From: Bromus sterilis
Taxonomy: Eukaryota > Streptophyta > Magnoliopsida > Poales > Poaceae
NCBI GenBank assembly: GCA_950022295.1
Contig: OX465601.1
Span: 179,679,501-179,743,500, forward strand
DNA: 64,000 nucleotides
Reading direction: 5' to 3'
The notes beneath the pieces are model-generated. The model was given only the letters and a program-made list of their open reading frames with translations, was not told the DNA's origin and did no database searches. Positions 45,279 through 57,182 of this stretch are shown here, in pieces. The position numbers and the translations under genes are program-made. Each line of letters opens with the position of its first letter. The first letter of the stretch is position 1.

Positions 45279-46298
45279 CAAGGGGGAGTGGGCCTCTCCC
45301 TTGGCGCATGGCCCAAGGGGGAGGCTCCCTCCTCCCCTAATGGGCCTCTTTAGGCCCATATGGCTTTTCTTCTTTTATTAATTATATTTAGTTATATTTT
45401 AATATTTAATTCAGATAATTAAATAATAAAACATATCTAAACATTATTAAATAACATTTTGAACTTTTCAAAATTCCCAGAACAATTTCTGGCCTGCACC
45501 GGAAACAATTTCGGTGTTCTCTCTTATTTCTCCGGTGATCCCGAATCTATCCTTAATGCATTGAATACCCTTAAGTGTGACACCCTACGGTCCGGGAAAC
45601 AGCAGACATGATCAAGACACTCTCTTAATTAATGACCATCGATCAGACCTGGTTACAATCCTAGATGGCACCTGCGCTTCCATCGAATTAAACTTAATCA
45701 CTGTCGGATCCGTTTAACGTTGATCATTATCCCTTTGTGCTATGGTACTTTGCTTGTCCGAGGTTTGATCGTCGGTATCCAATATACCTAGTTCATCCTT
45801 GTTACCGACAAACATGTTTACTCATTCCCGTGATATTGCAACCCCGTGACCTAGTCACACGTTTGCAAACTTTATGATACAATATCACCGAGTGGTCCCA
45901 GAGTACCTATCCGTCACTCGGATGGACAAATCCCGCTTTGATCTATTTGCATACTCATTAACATATCTATTTAGGAATACCCAAAGTGGACCATTATGGC
46001 CAGCATATTTCAGTCAGGCGGTGGGTTACAAATCAAACCATCCTCATAGATAGTAATTACGTATGTTATGGTTATCGCAATGTTGAACTATATGACTTGA
46101 TTACATTGCAACACTTCTGGTGGGTGTACGACTCCATTGTCAATAGGCGATTATGTCCTCATGATCAGGTAAATTTTATACCACATGTGTATTAATGTTT
46201 CCGCTTAATACAGTTATAGCACAGTATAAAACTTATTATGAACTAATGGAATATGCTAATAAATATATTTTATTGGCCTCTAGGGAACATTTCCAACA
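45279..46298 (-). repeat. RT-7 5' LTR, 5' part (U3)
   Basis: On the minus strand it starts TGTTGGAAATGTTCCCTAGA, the signature start of the Angela/BARE/WIS LTR group. With 30105-30735 the reconstructed length is about 1.65 kb, normal for the group. RT-8 split it. Confidence 0.88.
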
Positions 46299-47436
46299 CT
46301 AGCCCCTGGTCGCGCCACCAGGGCGTCTGGGTGGGTCCCACCCCGTCTAGTGCCCTATCGGGACTCCTATTTTTACCCGTGGCGAGGAAATCCTAGAACA
46401 GAAGTCATTTTCCCAATTATCATCGCGGAGCCACCGCCACCCTCTGTTCTTCTTCAGGAGAGCAAATCTGGAGGCTATTTTGGCCTCCGGTGAGGGGGAA
46501 TCATCGCCATCGCCATCGTCATCACCATCACCAATCCATCATCCTTCCATGACTTCTCCTTTGATGTATGAGTAATTCCCTAATGTAGGCAAAGGGTATG
46601 GTAGGAATTGGATGAGTTAGATCATGTATTTGATTATCAGATTGTTGGGGGCATGTTGCCTATCATCTACTATAGTGTTTATCATCTTTTCTACAACTTG
46701 TTGCTCTTATTGCTTGTCACATTGGGCCCGGGTGCCATGATTTCAAATCTGAACCCTATGTGTTTGCATGAATATATTTGTGTTCTTGATCCTATCTATG
46801 AGTTTTATGCACCTGTTATAGTCCGGAACCGGCGATCCCAATGGTGATAGCTTGCGACACCAATGGGGATGGACTATAATTTGAGGATTCCATGTATCCA
46901 TGGATTGTTAATGCTTCGTTCCGGTGCTCTTTGACATGAGCACCTTAATCTCCATAAGTTCCTTTTGGCCCCGTTTGTAGCGAGATGGTAGGACAAAATA
47001 TGTTGTGCTAGTTGTTATTGCAAGCACGTACAACTACCTTCGGGATACATGCCTAATGTATGATATATGCCTAGATGATCATTACTTTTTCGTGTGCCTT
47101 GCCCCAAGTAAATTACATGATGTCTCTCATCAATGCAGCGCGCAACCATCCGCCCCTAGCCTACAGTGATTTAATTCTGCTTGTTACAAGTTACTTTACT
47201 TTTACCATTTTTACTTTCGTTGCTTTCCCACCACTATATCCGTTACCACCATCGCCTCCATATCACCGTTACCACTAATATCTCGTTGCAAAGTAAGTAT
47301 CTTTCAGGTGCATTTGAACTGACAACTCAACTGTCAAAGCTTATAAATATTCTTTGCCCCCGCTTGTGTCGTATCAATAAATTGGGTTATCTTACCCGCG
47401 AAGACTATCACGATCCCCTACACATGTGGGTCGTCA
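46299..47436 (+). repeat. LTR 3' part of the RT-5 type
   Basis: It matches the RT-5 5' LTR from about 13560 to its end: gtccggaa..ggcgatcccaat, the aattgggttat stretch and gcgaagact. It ends ...gtgggtcgtca, close to gtgggttatca. It may be the rest of the RT-5 3' LTR (23179-23482) displaced by nested insertions, or a separate copy. No PBS follows. A short ATCGCC/ATCACC microsatellite lies at 46500-46540. Confidence 0.7.
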
Positions 47437-47535
47437 TGGACCCATTGTCCAAGGGGGACTACTCACGGCACATCCGGGAAGCGCTCATGCTGGTGGAGAA
47501 GCTCCCAAAGATCAATCCTCCTTCCGACAGGGCGC
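47437..47535 (-). repeat. Fragment of a type-B LTR
   Basis: It matches 58205-58305 (the leader part of the RT-11 LTR). It is cut on the right by the RT-9 LTR and on the left by the LTR end at 47436. Confidence 0.65.
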
Positions 47536-49194
47536 TGATGGAACTGAAGTAGTTCTCCTCATTGGTTACCCCAGGTGGAAGTTAGAGATGTAGATAGAGG
47601 CTAATTTCCCTTACATGAGGACAATAAGGTTTATCGAACCAGGAGGACTCCAAGGATCGACAAGTAGTTGGCTCGGAAAGTGACGCGCCGTTTGAATGAT
47701 AATCCCTTGCTTTACCAGGACCTGCACACAGAAACAAATAACTTTGCTCCCAACGAGTACAGAGAGGTTGTCAATCTCTCCTCCCTTGTGGTTTACAAAG
47801 GGTCAAACGTAAGGGTATATAGTAGTGATAACTGCAACTAAAAGTAAAAACAGGAAATAAAAGTAAAGGTTTAAAAAGTGGTTGAAGTATGGACTGGGGT
47901 ACCATGATGTTCACTAGTGATGTCTCTCTCCCAAAAGACGATAAAAAACTAAGCTGGGTGAAATAATTATAGCTGGGCAATTGAAAGGATTATAAATGCA
48001 TCGCAATGCTAATTATGCTACTTGAAAGTAAGAGGCTCAAAAGTATGGGCAATACGCCACAACAAGTAGCCCGAAACCCATCTGCATCTACTACTAATCA
48101 TCGATGTTGAGATATCTATCCATAACATTTTGCTGGTATTAAGTTTAAAGCCCCACCCAAAGTGTAAGCTCAAAGAAACAGATAATTGCATTAACAATCT
48201 ATGCGTAAGGTAAACAATCTATGCAACCGCGCTAACAAGCACCGTTGTTTTCTCCCTGGTGGCAACAACACATCCCCTAGTCTCAAGTTTCTGTCACTCA
48301 AGCTAGACATCCGGGGGCATGAACCCACAATCATGCATAACGCTCCCTCTTGGAGTCACTATCTACTACTTGGCCAAAGCAATAAAAAGGAACAGAGAAC
48401 ATGCAAAAATTACTCAAGAATAAAATATAAAAGGTAAAACAAATATATGACTCATCATGATCTGAACATAATCTCATAATCCATCGGATCCCAGCAAACA
48501 CAACATAGCAATAGGAGGAAAATTACATAGGTTCCTTGATGATGTAGGTAAACTCACAAGGTCTAAACATTGAAGAACAAGGATGGAGAGAAGACATCAC
48601 ATAGCTACTGGTCATGGACCCATGGTCCAAGGGAAACTACTCACGGCAAATCCGTGAGGCGTCCATGGTGGTGGAGAAGTCCGTGAAGGTCAATCCTCCC
48701 TTCAGCAGGGTGCCGGGAAGAGGTCTTCTGGCGCTCTCGATCCTGGAAGCGCTGCGGTGGCGGAGCAGAGCTGTAATTCGCGATACGAGATTCTCTCGTG
48801 GGTTACTGCGACGAGGGGTAAAAATAGGCCGAAGAGGGGCACCAGAGGTGGGGCCCACCTCCCAGGCGCACTGGTGGCGTGGCTAGGGGTGGGGCCGCAC
48901 CACCTGGCCGCCTGGGAGGGGTGTGGCCCCCTCCGGCACTTCTTCGGTTGTTCCAGAAGCTTCCTTGACGCCGATATTTATTTTGATTTTTCTGGAATTT
49001 TTCTAGCATTTTAAATTGGGAAAAAATCACTTCAACTAAAGACATCAACAGAAAGGAAATGGCACTGGGTGCACTGAGTTAGTAGGTTAATCCAAATATG
49101 TGTAAAATGATATAAAAGTGTAGCACAACATGTAGCAATGTCACATAAAAGTGCATGGAACAAGCAGAAATTATAGATACGTTTGGGTGTATCA
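47536..49194 (-). repeat. 3' LTR of RT-9 (type B, 1659 bp)
   Basis: The minus strand starts TGATACACCC at 49194 and ends ttccatca at 47536. It is co-linear with the LTRs at 25089 and 57183, and its U3 has the ggggtggggccgc box at 48879-48899. Confidence 0.8.
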
Positions 49195-49649
49195 ACATCC
49201 CCAAGCTTAATTCATGCTCGTCCTCGAGTAGGTAAATGATAACACAGATAATTTCTATGGTGACATGCTAACAAACACATATAAGAATTTCAAAGTAAAG
49301 AAAGTGATATATGCAATTCAAGTCAAGATAATAACCAGCAAGAGTCTTAATATTAATTCTAGCAAAGCATAAACATAAAGGTGCAAGAGCTCTTGCTGTC
49401 CGTGACTCGAATGTCTTCAAATGGTGTTTGCGTGCAAGCAATGGGAGATGGGATTAGAGATAAAAAAATCAAGTCAAACTGATCCTCTCCCTTTCGACTT
49501 TGAGCAGTCATGCAATGTATGGGCACCATCAAGATACGTTAGCACTTACGATGGAAAAGAGAGAAATGATGGGGAAGGAAGACAAAAAGGTGTGAAAGGA
49601 TCATATGAATGAGGTCAGTCATAGGCGAGAGAAGGCCAAATGATAGATA
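49195..49649 (-). mobile_element. RT-9: PPT and interior, truncated
   Basis: The minus strand reads aagcttggggatgt (49195-49208) before the LTR. The interior matches RT-11 (58781-59310) and stops at 49649, where CACTA-like DNA begins. No coding sequence. Confidence 0.75.
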
Positions 49650-50480
49650 CACTAGTGCTGTTAGGGTATATCCAAACTTTTTTTTACCCCTATCGCCTAC
49701 GGGAATTGGAACCGTCACCCTGCTCTCGATTGCAATAGGTGTGCCTTTTCCACACGAGATCAATAAACCGTTTGCTATGGGGCGATGTCAAGCAGACACT
49801 TCCATTTAAAAAGTTGTATGCAATGTACGACGATATCCCACACGACCATTTCCAGAATGACCGTGTGGACATAACAAATGTATCACATGCAGTTCACTCG
49901 ACACGATCATTTGCAATGCCACCAGGAACACAAACAAGCAATAGAAAAGCACCGTTTGTGACACTACATAGATCCCACACAGTTTCTTTATGGTACCGGG
50001 TTTGGGTTTACATTATCGGGTTTTGGGTTTCGGGTTGTAACCCGTCATGTATGACTGACAATTTCCTACAATTGTTTGTGTGCGACCATACTATTATCAG
50101 CCATAGTTACTAAATTTTAAATGTGTGCACGGTCTATATGTTCCAAACGGTTTTATTTCAGTACACGTGTGCCAATTTAGAGAGATCACAAATGTTTGTA
50201 TTTCGCAACACGTGTGTGCTATTAGGATAGATCACACACATTTCATGCTTCCATAATGTGTGGGATGATATTCAGAATCGCATACCGTTTTTGTAATCAA
50301 AACGTGTAGTCTATTGTGGATACTGGCTGACGGTTTTTATACGCAGAACGTGTATGATGCATGATCTAATCGACATCGTTTTCGGATGGACAACGTTTGT
50401 GTTGTTGAACTCTATGCAAACGATTAGTCCCAAGAAACCGTGTGCAGCTTAATCTAAAGAAGAACAATTATTTCACCTAA
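49650..50480. mobile_element. CACTA-like transposon end with subterminal repeats
   Basis: It begins CACTAGTGCTGTTAGG exactly where the RT-9 interior breaks. Downstream are many short motifs in both directions around acgtgtg, accgtgtg and acggttt (for example 49859, 50115, 50168, 50205, 50303, 50437). Dense subterminal repeats behind a CACTA start are the mark of this class. No transposase and no right TIR are visible, so the extent is unknown. Confidence 0.45.
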
Positions 50481-50609
50481 ATTTATAACCAACAATTACA
50501 ATTATCCTGTATTTGAAATTATAAATTGAATTTAATAATAGGTGAAACTCAAAATTATATACATCCAATTTACAAAGGTTCAACAATCAAAGAATAATTC
50601 AAATCATAA

Positions 50610-53600
50610 TGTCACAACCCCAAGTTAGGTATGTGCTAGGATCAGAGGTACCTTGCATTCATGCCAAAATTTCAAAAAGAAAATCAAAATTGGGGAAAAG
50701 AAAAGCCCTGAGAAATTAAATCAAATGGCCAGATAAAAATCTTTTTCCAAAAATCATTTGAACATTTGGAAAATTCCTATAAATGGTGCTGATCATTTTA
50801 AAAATGGTTTTGGAGCAATCCCATGCTCATGGAATTTTCTAATATTCAAACAGTGCCTTGGAATTAATAAAATAACCCTATTTGAGTTACGATTCAAATT
50901 ATTTGAATTTTAAAAATGTTGAAACTTTATAATTGGCTAGTCTATATTATTATGAGGCCATATAATTTTTTTTAGCATTTATAAAAATGCCTAGCTATTT
51001 TTATTAGCTAGGTCAAACATATTACAGAAAATATAAAAAGAAATTAAAACAGCAGAGCTTACCTTGTGCCTCAGGCGAGGCCCAACTCGCCTTGGCCACG
51101 GCCCAGCCCACCGAGCGCCTTGTCTTCTACCTCCCCGCCGAGCCAAGCAGCTCGGTGGAGGCAGAGCGCGGGCACGGCGCCACCTCGTCACCCTGGAGCT
51201 TCTAGACCTCCCCTTGGCCGGTAAGCACGCCACGGAGCTGCCCTCGAACCCCCACACCCTTTCCCCCTCCTCTGGCTTCCTCCCTGCCTCTCTCCCCCGT
51301 GAATCCAGCGCCGCCCGAAAGCCAACCGGAGCAGGCCGCCGTGCAGCGCGTGGCTAACGACCTCCTCTCGCCGAGCTGAAGTGTCCAAACGCACCGCCGC
51401 CATCGTCTTCGTCAAATCCCGCAGTCCATTGAGCCCGAGGTCGTCTTCTACCCCTCTCCTCTTCTGCTTGTCGAGGAGACGCGCCTCGAAGGCATCCTTC
51501 CTTTCCCCCCCCCCCCCACTACAGCCCTTCCCCTCTCCTCTCCGGCGAGCGATTGCCGCCATTACGCTTCGTCTCCGGCGAGATCGACTCCTCCTCCGCA
51601 TTCCCGGTGAGCCAGCGACGCTCCCCATCTATCTCCCGCTCCTCCCCGAGGCTCCCCTCGCCAAGCTCGGCCGCCGCGGCCATGTCCGTGGGCGTGATCC
51701 CGGCGCCCCCCTTGCAGTCCCGAGGCACCCCCGTGGAGCGCACGCGTGCGGGCCACCGTTAGATGCACCTCCCGTGGCCTCTAGTGCCCGGAGGGCTCCT
51801 CTCCAGTGGGCGCCGCCGCCTTCAGAGCTCGACGCTGACAGTTTTCCGTCGAGGCCCACACGTCATAGAGATTAGGGGCTTAATCCCCCCTAATCACTAA
51901 CTGACAAGTGGGGCCAGCCCCCCCTAAAGCTTAATTAAAATTAAACTAAACATGGAATTAGTACTGTGCCTATGACAGTATGGTCCCACATGTCAGCCCC
52001 CTGGTGACATCAGCATTGCATCATGCTGATGCAATAAGTGGGATTTCTCTATTTAATTTAATTCTAGAAATTGCAGAAAATGCTAAAAACTTCAGAAAAT
52101 TATAGAAAAATAAATACAACTCCAAATTAAACATATAATATATGAAAAATGATCAGTAGAAAATAATCTATCCAAATATACAACTTTCAGCTTTGTTTGA
52201 GTTGATTTTAAAATGGGACCAGTAGCTTTTTCTATTTGGCTTAATTGGAATTAATTCAAATTAAATTCAAATGCTATTCCAATTTGAACCATTGCAATGC
52301 AAACATAAATACTTGTACATCAGAGGAATATCATACACATGTCAAGATGGTTTACAAAGAACAAACAATAGCAAATGCAACTTGGAAAATTTGAACAACA
52401 TTTGGAGTTTGAATTTGAATTAACTTTTCAAATCAACTTTAATTAACATGTGACAACTTGAACCTAGGTCACATCAATACCTTTCACATCATGTGACAAC
52501 ATAAACATGCGCTTGTGCATTTAAATTCAATGTTGGCCCCCTTTGTTGATGATTGTGCCGGTAACAGTGCCTCCGAGACGGTGATCACCCCCGAAGGAGA
52601 AGAAGTTCGGTAAACCTCGTGTATCTTCAGCAAGGCAAGCAAACCCCATTGATCATGTCTATAAAATCCTACTTCCCTCTCAGTCTCTCTTATGCATGTT
52701 TAGGAGATCACCGAGAAACGTTCTTTCGCATAGTTGAACCCATTCCGATGCATGACCTATCATTTCGTCACCGTATTAAGCAAACCACAATCCTAGCAGA
52801 TATAGGAGTTGAATGTGAGCATGTGGCCCCTGTAACTTTTACTACTTATTGCTGCTTAGTGATACAATGAGGTTACTTTGTTTGTGAGTCGGGATGATAT
52901 TCATAATGGTGCTGATGATAACATGTTGGTGAATCTACCCTAATACAAGGTGATCGATGAGAGGCTGTGTAGGAGTACACAGTGGGTTGTCTCGTTGAAA
53001 ACCGCCTTAAGCACCGAGTTCTTGTATGGTAATATAAGATGAAGAGTACAACCACACATTGGGCTCACTGACCCCTGTCGGCCTATTACCTTGATCCGTG
53101 TTGACGCCCAGGGGTCACATTAGTTCGGGCCTTCCATTTGACATATGCATAGAAAAAGAGTGAGTGGAAATGTTGCATCCTCCTAGATATGTGGGTGGAT
53201 CTGTGAGACAGTGAAACCATCTGTCAGAGGTGGCATCTCGGTTGCCTGCATTGTCTGAGTCCGTATCGTTGATCCGGCTGGACTCTCGAGCGGTGACAAA
53301 CTCAGATAGTCGACTCCTGGAATAGACCGGTTGTGAGCGAAGTGTCGTGGTGAACATCCTCGCTGTCACCTCTTGAACGGTGGCGAGACCTGGCGGTAAC
53401 TGATGGTCATGTGTGTGTAGTTTACACCCTTGCAAGGTTAACAAAACTATTCGAATAGCCGCGTCCGCGGTTAAGGACTACTTGGAACATGTACCTGATT
53501 ATTAGATAACTTGAATGGATACTAATAAATCTCGTAAGATAAGTGTGAGTGCTATGGCATGTTTCCTCTTGGGGAAGTCGAGGAAGTATCCATAGTGGTG

Positions 53601-54145
53601 TATTGGTTGGATACTTGATAGTGGACTCGTGTACGCTTCTTACCTCAAGTCTGGTACTCGTAGTACAGGACTAGCCAAGTCAAAGCTGGCACTTCTGCAT
53701 GTTGAAACCCCACCCCGCCTTTACCTCGAAACTTGAGCATGAGTAGTATAGTTATGATGTAAGTCTTGCTGAGTACGACTTTGTACTCACGTTTGCTTAT
53801 TCTATGTTTTAGATGGAAACCTAGACCCCGATGTAGTCACCTTCGTGAAGCTCGACGTTGACTAAGCTAGTATAGTTCCAGACAGCAGTCTAGTCCCTCG
53901 TGGAAGGGCATGTATGTTACAAGGCTTCTCTAAGCCATTTGTTAAACTTGTCTGTACTCAGACCTAATTTGCTTCCGTTTTATGATGTAATGTTGATCAC
54001 AGACATGTGATATTTGTATACTCTATGTGTAAGTCAATAAAGAATTACTTTGTAGAGTTATGTGATGATACCTGCTGTTCATACTAGACATGTGTGCTGC
54101 GTGTATGATTATAACATGCATGTCTTAGTATGGGTTTTCGAGACC
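50610..54145 (+). repeat. Long LTR, plus orientation, right edge uncertain
   Basis: It starts TGTCACAACCCC and has the same build as solo LTRs 1 and 2: AT-rich U3, GC-rich leader zone (51060-51870), then U5 with ctattcgaatagccgcgtcc at 53447-53466. Towards 54115 it still follows solo LTR 1 (gcgtgtatgatta). No clear ...ACA end or TSD was found. A cataa repeat (50605-50609 and 54851-54855) is a weak alternative end. Frames at 51064-51875 are leader, not genes. Confidence 0.55.
51508..51520. repeat. Poly-C run
   Basis: About 13 C in a row inside the GC-rich leader of the LTR at 50610. Confidence 0.9.
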
Positions 54146-55239
54146 TTAGTTGTGATCTGGCTGGTGGTCTTTTATACACCAAGTGGCCCTTAGATGTGCG
54201 CACCTTGGGGCATCCGACGCGATTGCTCGTGACTCTGTCACGTGCACACTTTTTTGTATGATCGAGCCCGCCCTAGACCCCGACTAAGTGATCGGGCTGG
54301 AGTCTGTTTATGTAAGGGTTATGATTCAATTAATAACATGGTTGAGGCGACTTGTCTATGAGTATGGGATTTCACCAACCATAATCATTTATACTTGTGA
54401 GCGGGCGATAAGGACCCATCTCAGTTGATCATCCGGCCTAGATGGGATGCTCCTCACGTACGATGCTTTCCGAGAGTGTTCTGTGCTTGTCCTTGTCTTC
54501 TTAGACAAGTGGGTACGACTCTCGGCTCTCCATGTGATTGAGTTGTGACTGGAATTACATACGCATATTCCGGTCCCGACACGAAGTGTGGATCTAAACC
54601 CCTGATGTATGTACCTATAGAAGCAACAAATAAACCATTAAAATATATTATGTACTTGTGGAATGAGGCAATAAAGGACATGGGATGAAACTAACCATGA
54701 TGCTGAACAATAGCATCTCCCATTGTTTTTCCTTCATAAGTACAGATTGGGATACAAATCATCAGACTATGAAAGATATATTGATTGTTAAGTTTTAAGA
54801 TGCTGGTAAAGGAAGGGGTAAAACTGAACCATTTTTTTGGTGGAAAAACACATAATGAGATAAATCAAAATTAATCACAGTATAGATTGTTCCGATGTGA
54901 GCATTTAACATGATGGTAAAGTAACATGATGAAAATAGAAAAGCATGTTAACTAGAACATGATTGACAACAACCAATTACGTTGATTACAACTGGTATTG
55001 GTGAAGTTTAACTAAGTATTTATTAATACTTAAATATCACATTGTGCATAAGAAAGAAACACAACATAGTTCATGGAAGATCATGGCAGTAAAAAGATAG
55101 TTTGATTGTGTAGATTAATATCCAAGGGGAAGCAACATAGAGAAAAATATTAATTCGTGTTAACTAGATGGGGATTGGCAAGAAAAAAATATAGACATTA
55201 AAAATGGTATTTGTGGAATCGAAGTGACTAGTTGATACC
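54146..55239. other. Unassigned AT-rich DNA
   Basis: No recognised gene or element end. It could be interior of the element at 50610 or the interrupted CACTA-like element. Confidence 0.5.
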
Positions 55240-56690
55240 TAAATATCAGTATGCATAACAGAGGCCAACAGATCAAAGTTTAACATATCATTGCATCATT
55301 GTAAATGAATAAGTAGATCATAGTAGCACCATTTAGAATCTTGGAATGAGTTAAAAAGATATATGTACCTGATTTTCGTCCCCAAAAATGCTTACCCAAG
55401 AACCAAGTTATTTATCTATGCATAACGGTACCCGCTCTAGTAAGGACCTTGTATAACACACCTTAGAGATACTGTATGTGAATTCACTTGATCCTTTTAG
55501 AATATGGTGGAGGCTAACTAATGCTGTAATGTGGCACCGTTTTCCATGGTGCCAGAGAGCAGTAAAAAGAGCATTAAAGGTTCTCACAAGAGAACAATAC
55601 TGTTATGCACGGACCAGACTTGATTTTGGGTAAACCATTTTGGGTAAGAGAGATAGATGCAAATGATAGTAAGACACAAGTCACCGTTCGACGTCCATTT
55701 TTCTCTCTTTGCAAATCATGACAGCAAGAAAGATAGTTTGATTTTGAAGATTAATATGATAGTAAAGCAACTGAAAGAAAAATAAAAATTGTGTTAACTA
55801 GACCATGGGTGATGACAATTATTAGTTAAATAGCCGTTCTAACAAGTATTTATTATTAGTTAAATACTAGCAGAGCATGCAATACATGGCCAAACATAGC
55901 ATAGTTCAACATGTCATTGCATCATCAGACCAATAGAAGGAGCATAGAAGACTAGTTGATACCTAAATATAGACATTAAATGGTATTGGTGGAATCAAAC
56001 TGACTAGTTCATACCTAAATATCAGTGTGCATAACACAGAAAAACACATCATAGTTTAACACATCATGGCATCAATATCAGTGAATATGTAGATCATATG
56101 AGCACCATTTAGAAACTTGGAATGGGTTACAAAGAGATATGTTTATGATTTTCATCCACAAACATGCTTACCCAAGAACCAAGTTTTTTATAAGATCATG
56201 CATTACATAGCCAAACACAACATAGTTGAACATGTCAGTGCATCATGAAACCAACAGAAGGAGCATAGAAGACTAGTTGATACCTAAATATAGACATTAA
56301 ATGGTATTGGTGGAATTAAACTGACTAGTTGATACCTAAATATCTAACACAGACAAACACATCATAGTTTAACATATCATGGCATCAATATATCAGTGAA
56401 TAGGTAGATCATATTAACAACATTTAGAAACTTGGAATGAGTTGCAAAGAGATATGTTTATGATTTTCATCCCCAGAAATAATTGCCCAAGAACCAAGTT
56501 TTTAGCAGATCATGCATTACATAGCCAAACACAACATAGTTGAACATGTCATTGCATCATCAACCCAAAAGAAGTAGAATAACAGACTAGTTGATACCTA
56601 CATATGGACATTAAAATGGCATTGGTGCAAAGAGATATGTTTACGATTTTCATCCCCAGAAATGCTTACCCAAGAACCAACTTTTTTAGC
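55240..56690. repeat. Diverged tandem repeats, unit about 310 bp
   Basis: The phrase acccaagaaccaagt recurs at about 55395, 56171, 56488 and 56668, and gactagttgatacctaaata recurs at several places between (for example 55227, 55950, 56270, 56590). Spacing of the clearest copies is about 317 bp, with one shortened copy of about 180 bp. No coding potential. Confidence 0.75.
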
Positions 56691-56711
56691 TATATTGATG
56701 AAGATAGTAAT

Positions 56712-57094
56712 TTAAACAACTTCTTCCCCTTCGGAGAGCACACATCGTGGGTGCCCTCCTCGTGGTTGTAGTTGTCGAACAGATCTGACTTGGCGACTGG
56801 AGACGTCAAGCCACCGGTTCTGCAAGAAGATTTCATAAACAGCAAAAGGGGCTCTCAGGCGTACATGCATCGCATGTCCTTCACTAAGCGCTCGACGAGA
56901 TTAGAGGGGGGGTCATCCAATAGATCAAAGTTGGGAGACTTCATATGTGTCATAGCCCTTGTTAAGACGTCGCTGTTGACGAGCTCGATGTCGAGACCAA
57001 CACGCAACAGATGAAGAAAGTCACATGCACGCTGGTTTATACACTCCAACCTGACAAAGTAGGCACCCCACTCGGCCGCAACCACGGTGAGGTG
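56712..57094 (-). pseudogene. Gene-like fragment of unknown function
   Basis: The minus strand from 57094 reads a dense, non-repetitive protein: EWGAYFVRLECINQRACDF, LLRVGLDIELVNSDVLTRAM, HMKSPNFDLLDDPPSNLVER, then KDMRCMYA. A 1-base shift at about 56858 is needed to go on with LRAPFAVYEIFLQNRWLDVS and an acidic end (LSEGEEVV) at TAA 56712-56714. Codon use and balanced composition look like a real exon. A TAA just upstream suggests an intron boundary or decay. I do not recognise a family. It lies between tandem repeats and the RT-11 LTR, so it may be a host exon or a fragment carried by a transposon. Confidence 0.5.
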
Positions 57095-57182
57095 TTCTTA
57101 CGGGGGTACAAGGAAGTAATGCACTGGGATCTGATGTGTCGATCCATCTAGGGATGCTGGGAGATGACTATCGGCGACCACA

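Noticed and set aside
51064..51875. Long GC-rich frames on both strands
   Set aside because: Leader zone of the LTR at 50610, with the same build as the other long LTRs.
54851..54855. cataa as right TSD of the LTR at 50610
   Set aside because: The preceding bases do not resemble the end of this LTR type, and similarity to solo LTR 1 already fades near 54145; a five-base match is likely by chance.
55240..56690. CRISPR-like array
   Set aside because: Units are about 310 bp, diverged and without short repeat/spacer layout; a plant genome is not expected to have CRISPR.
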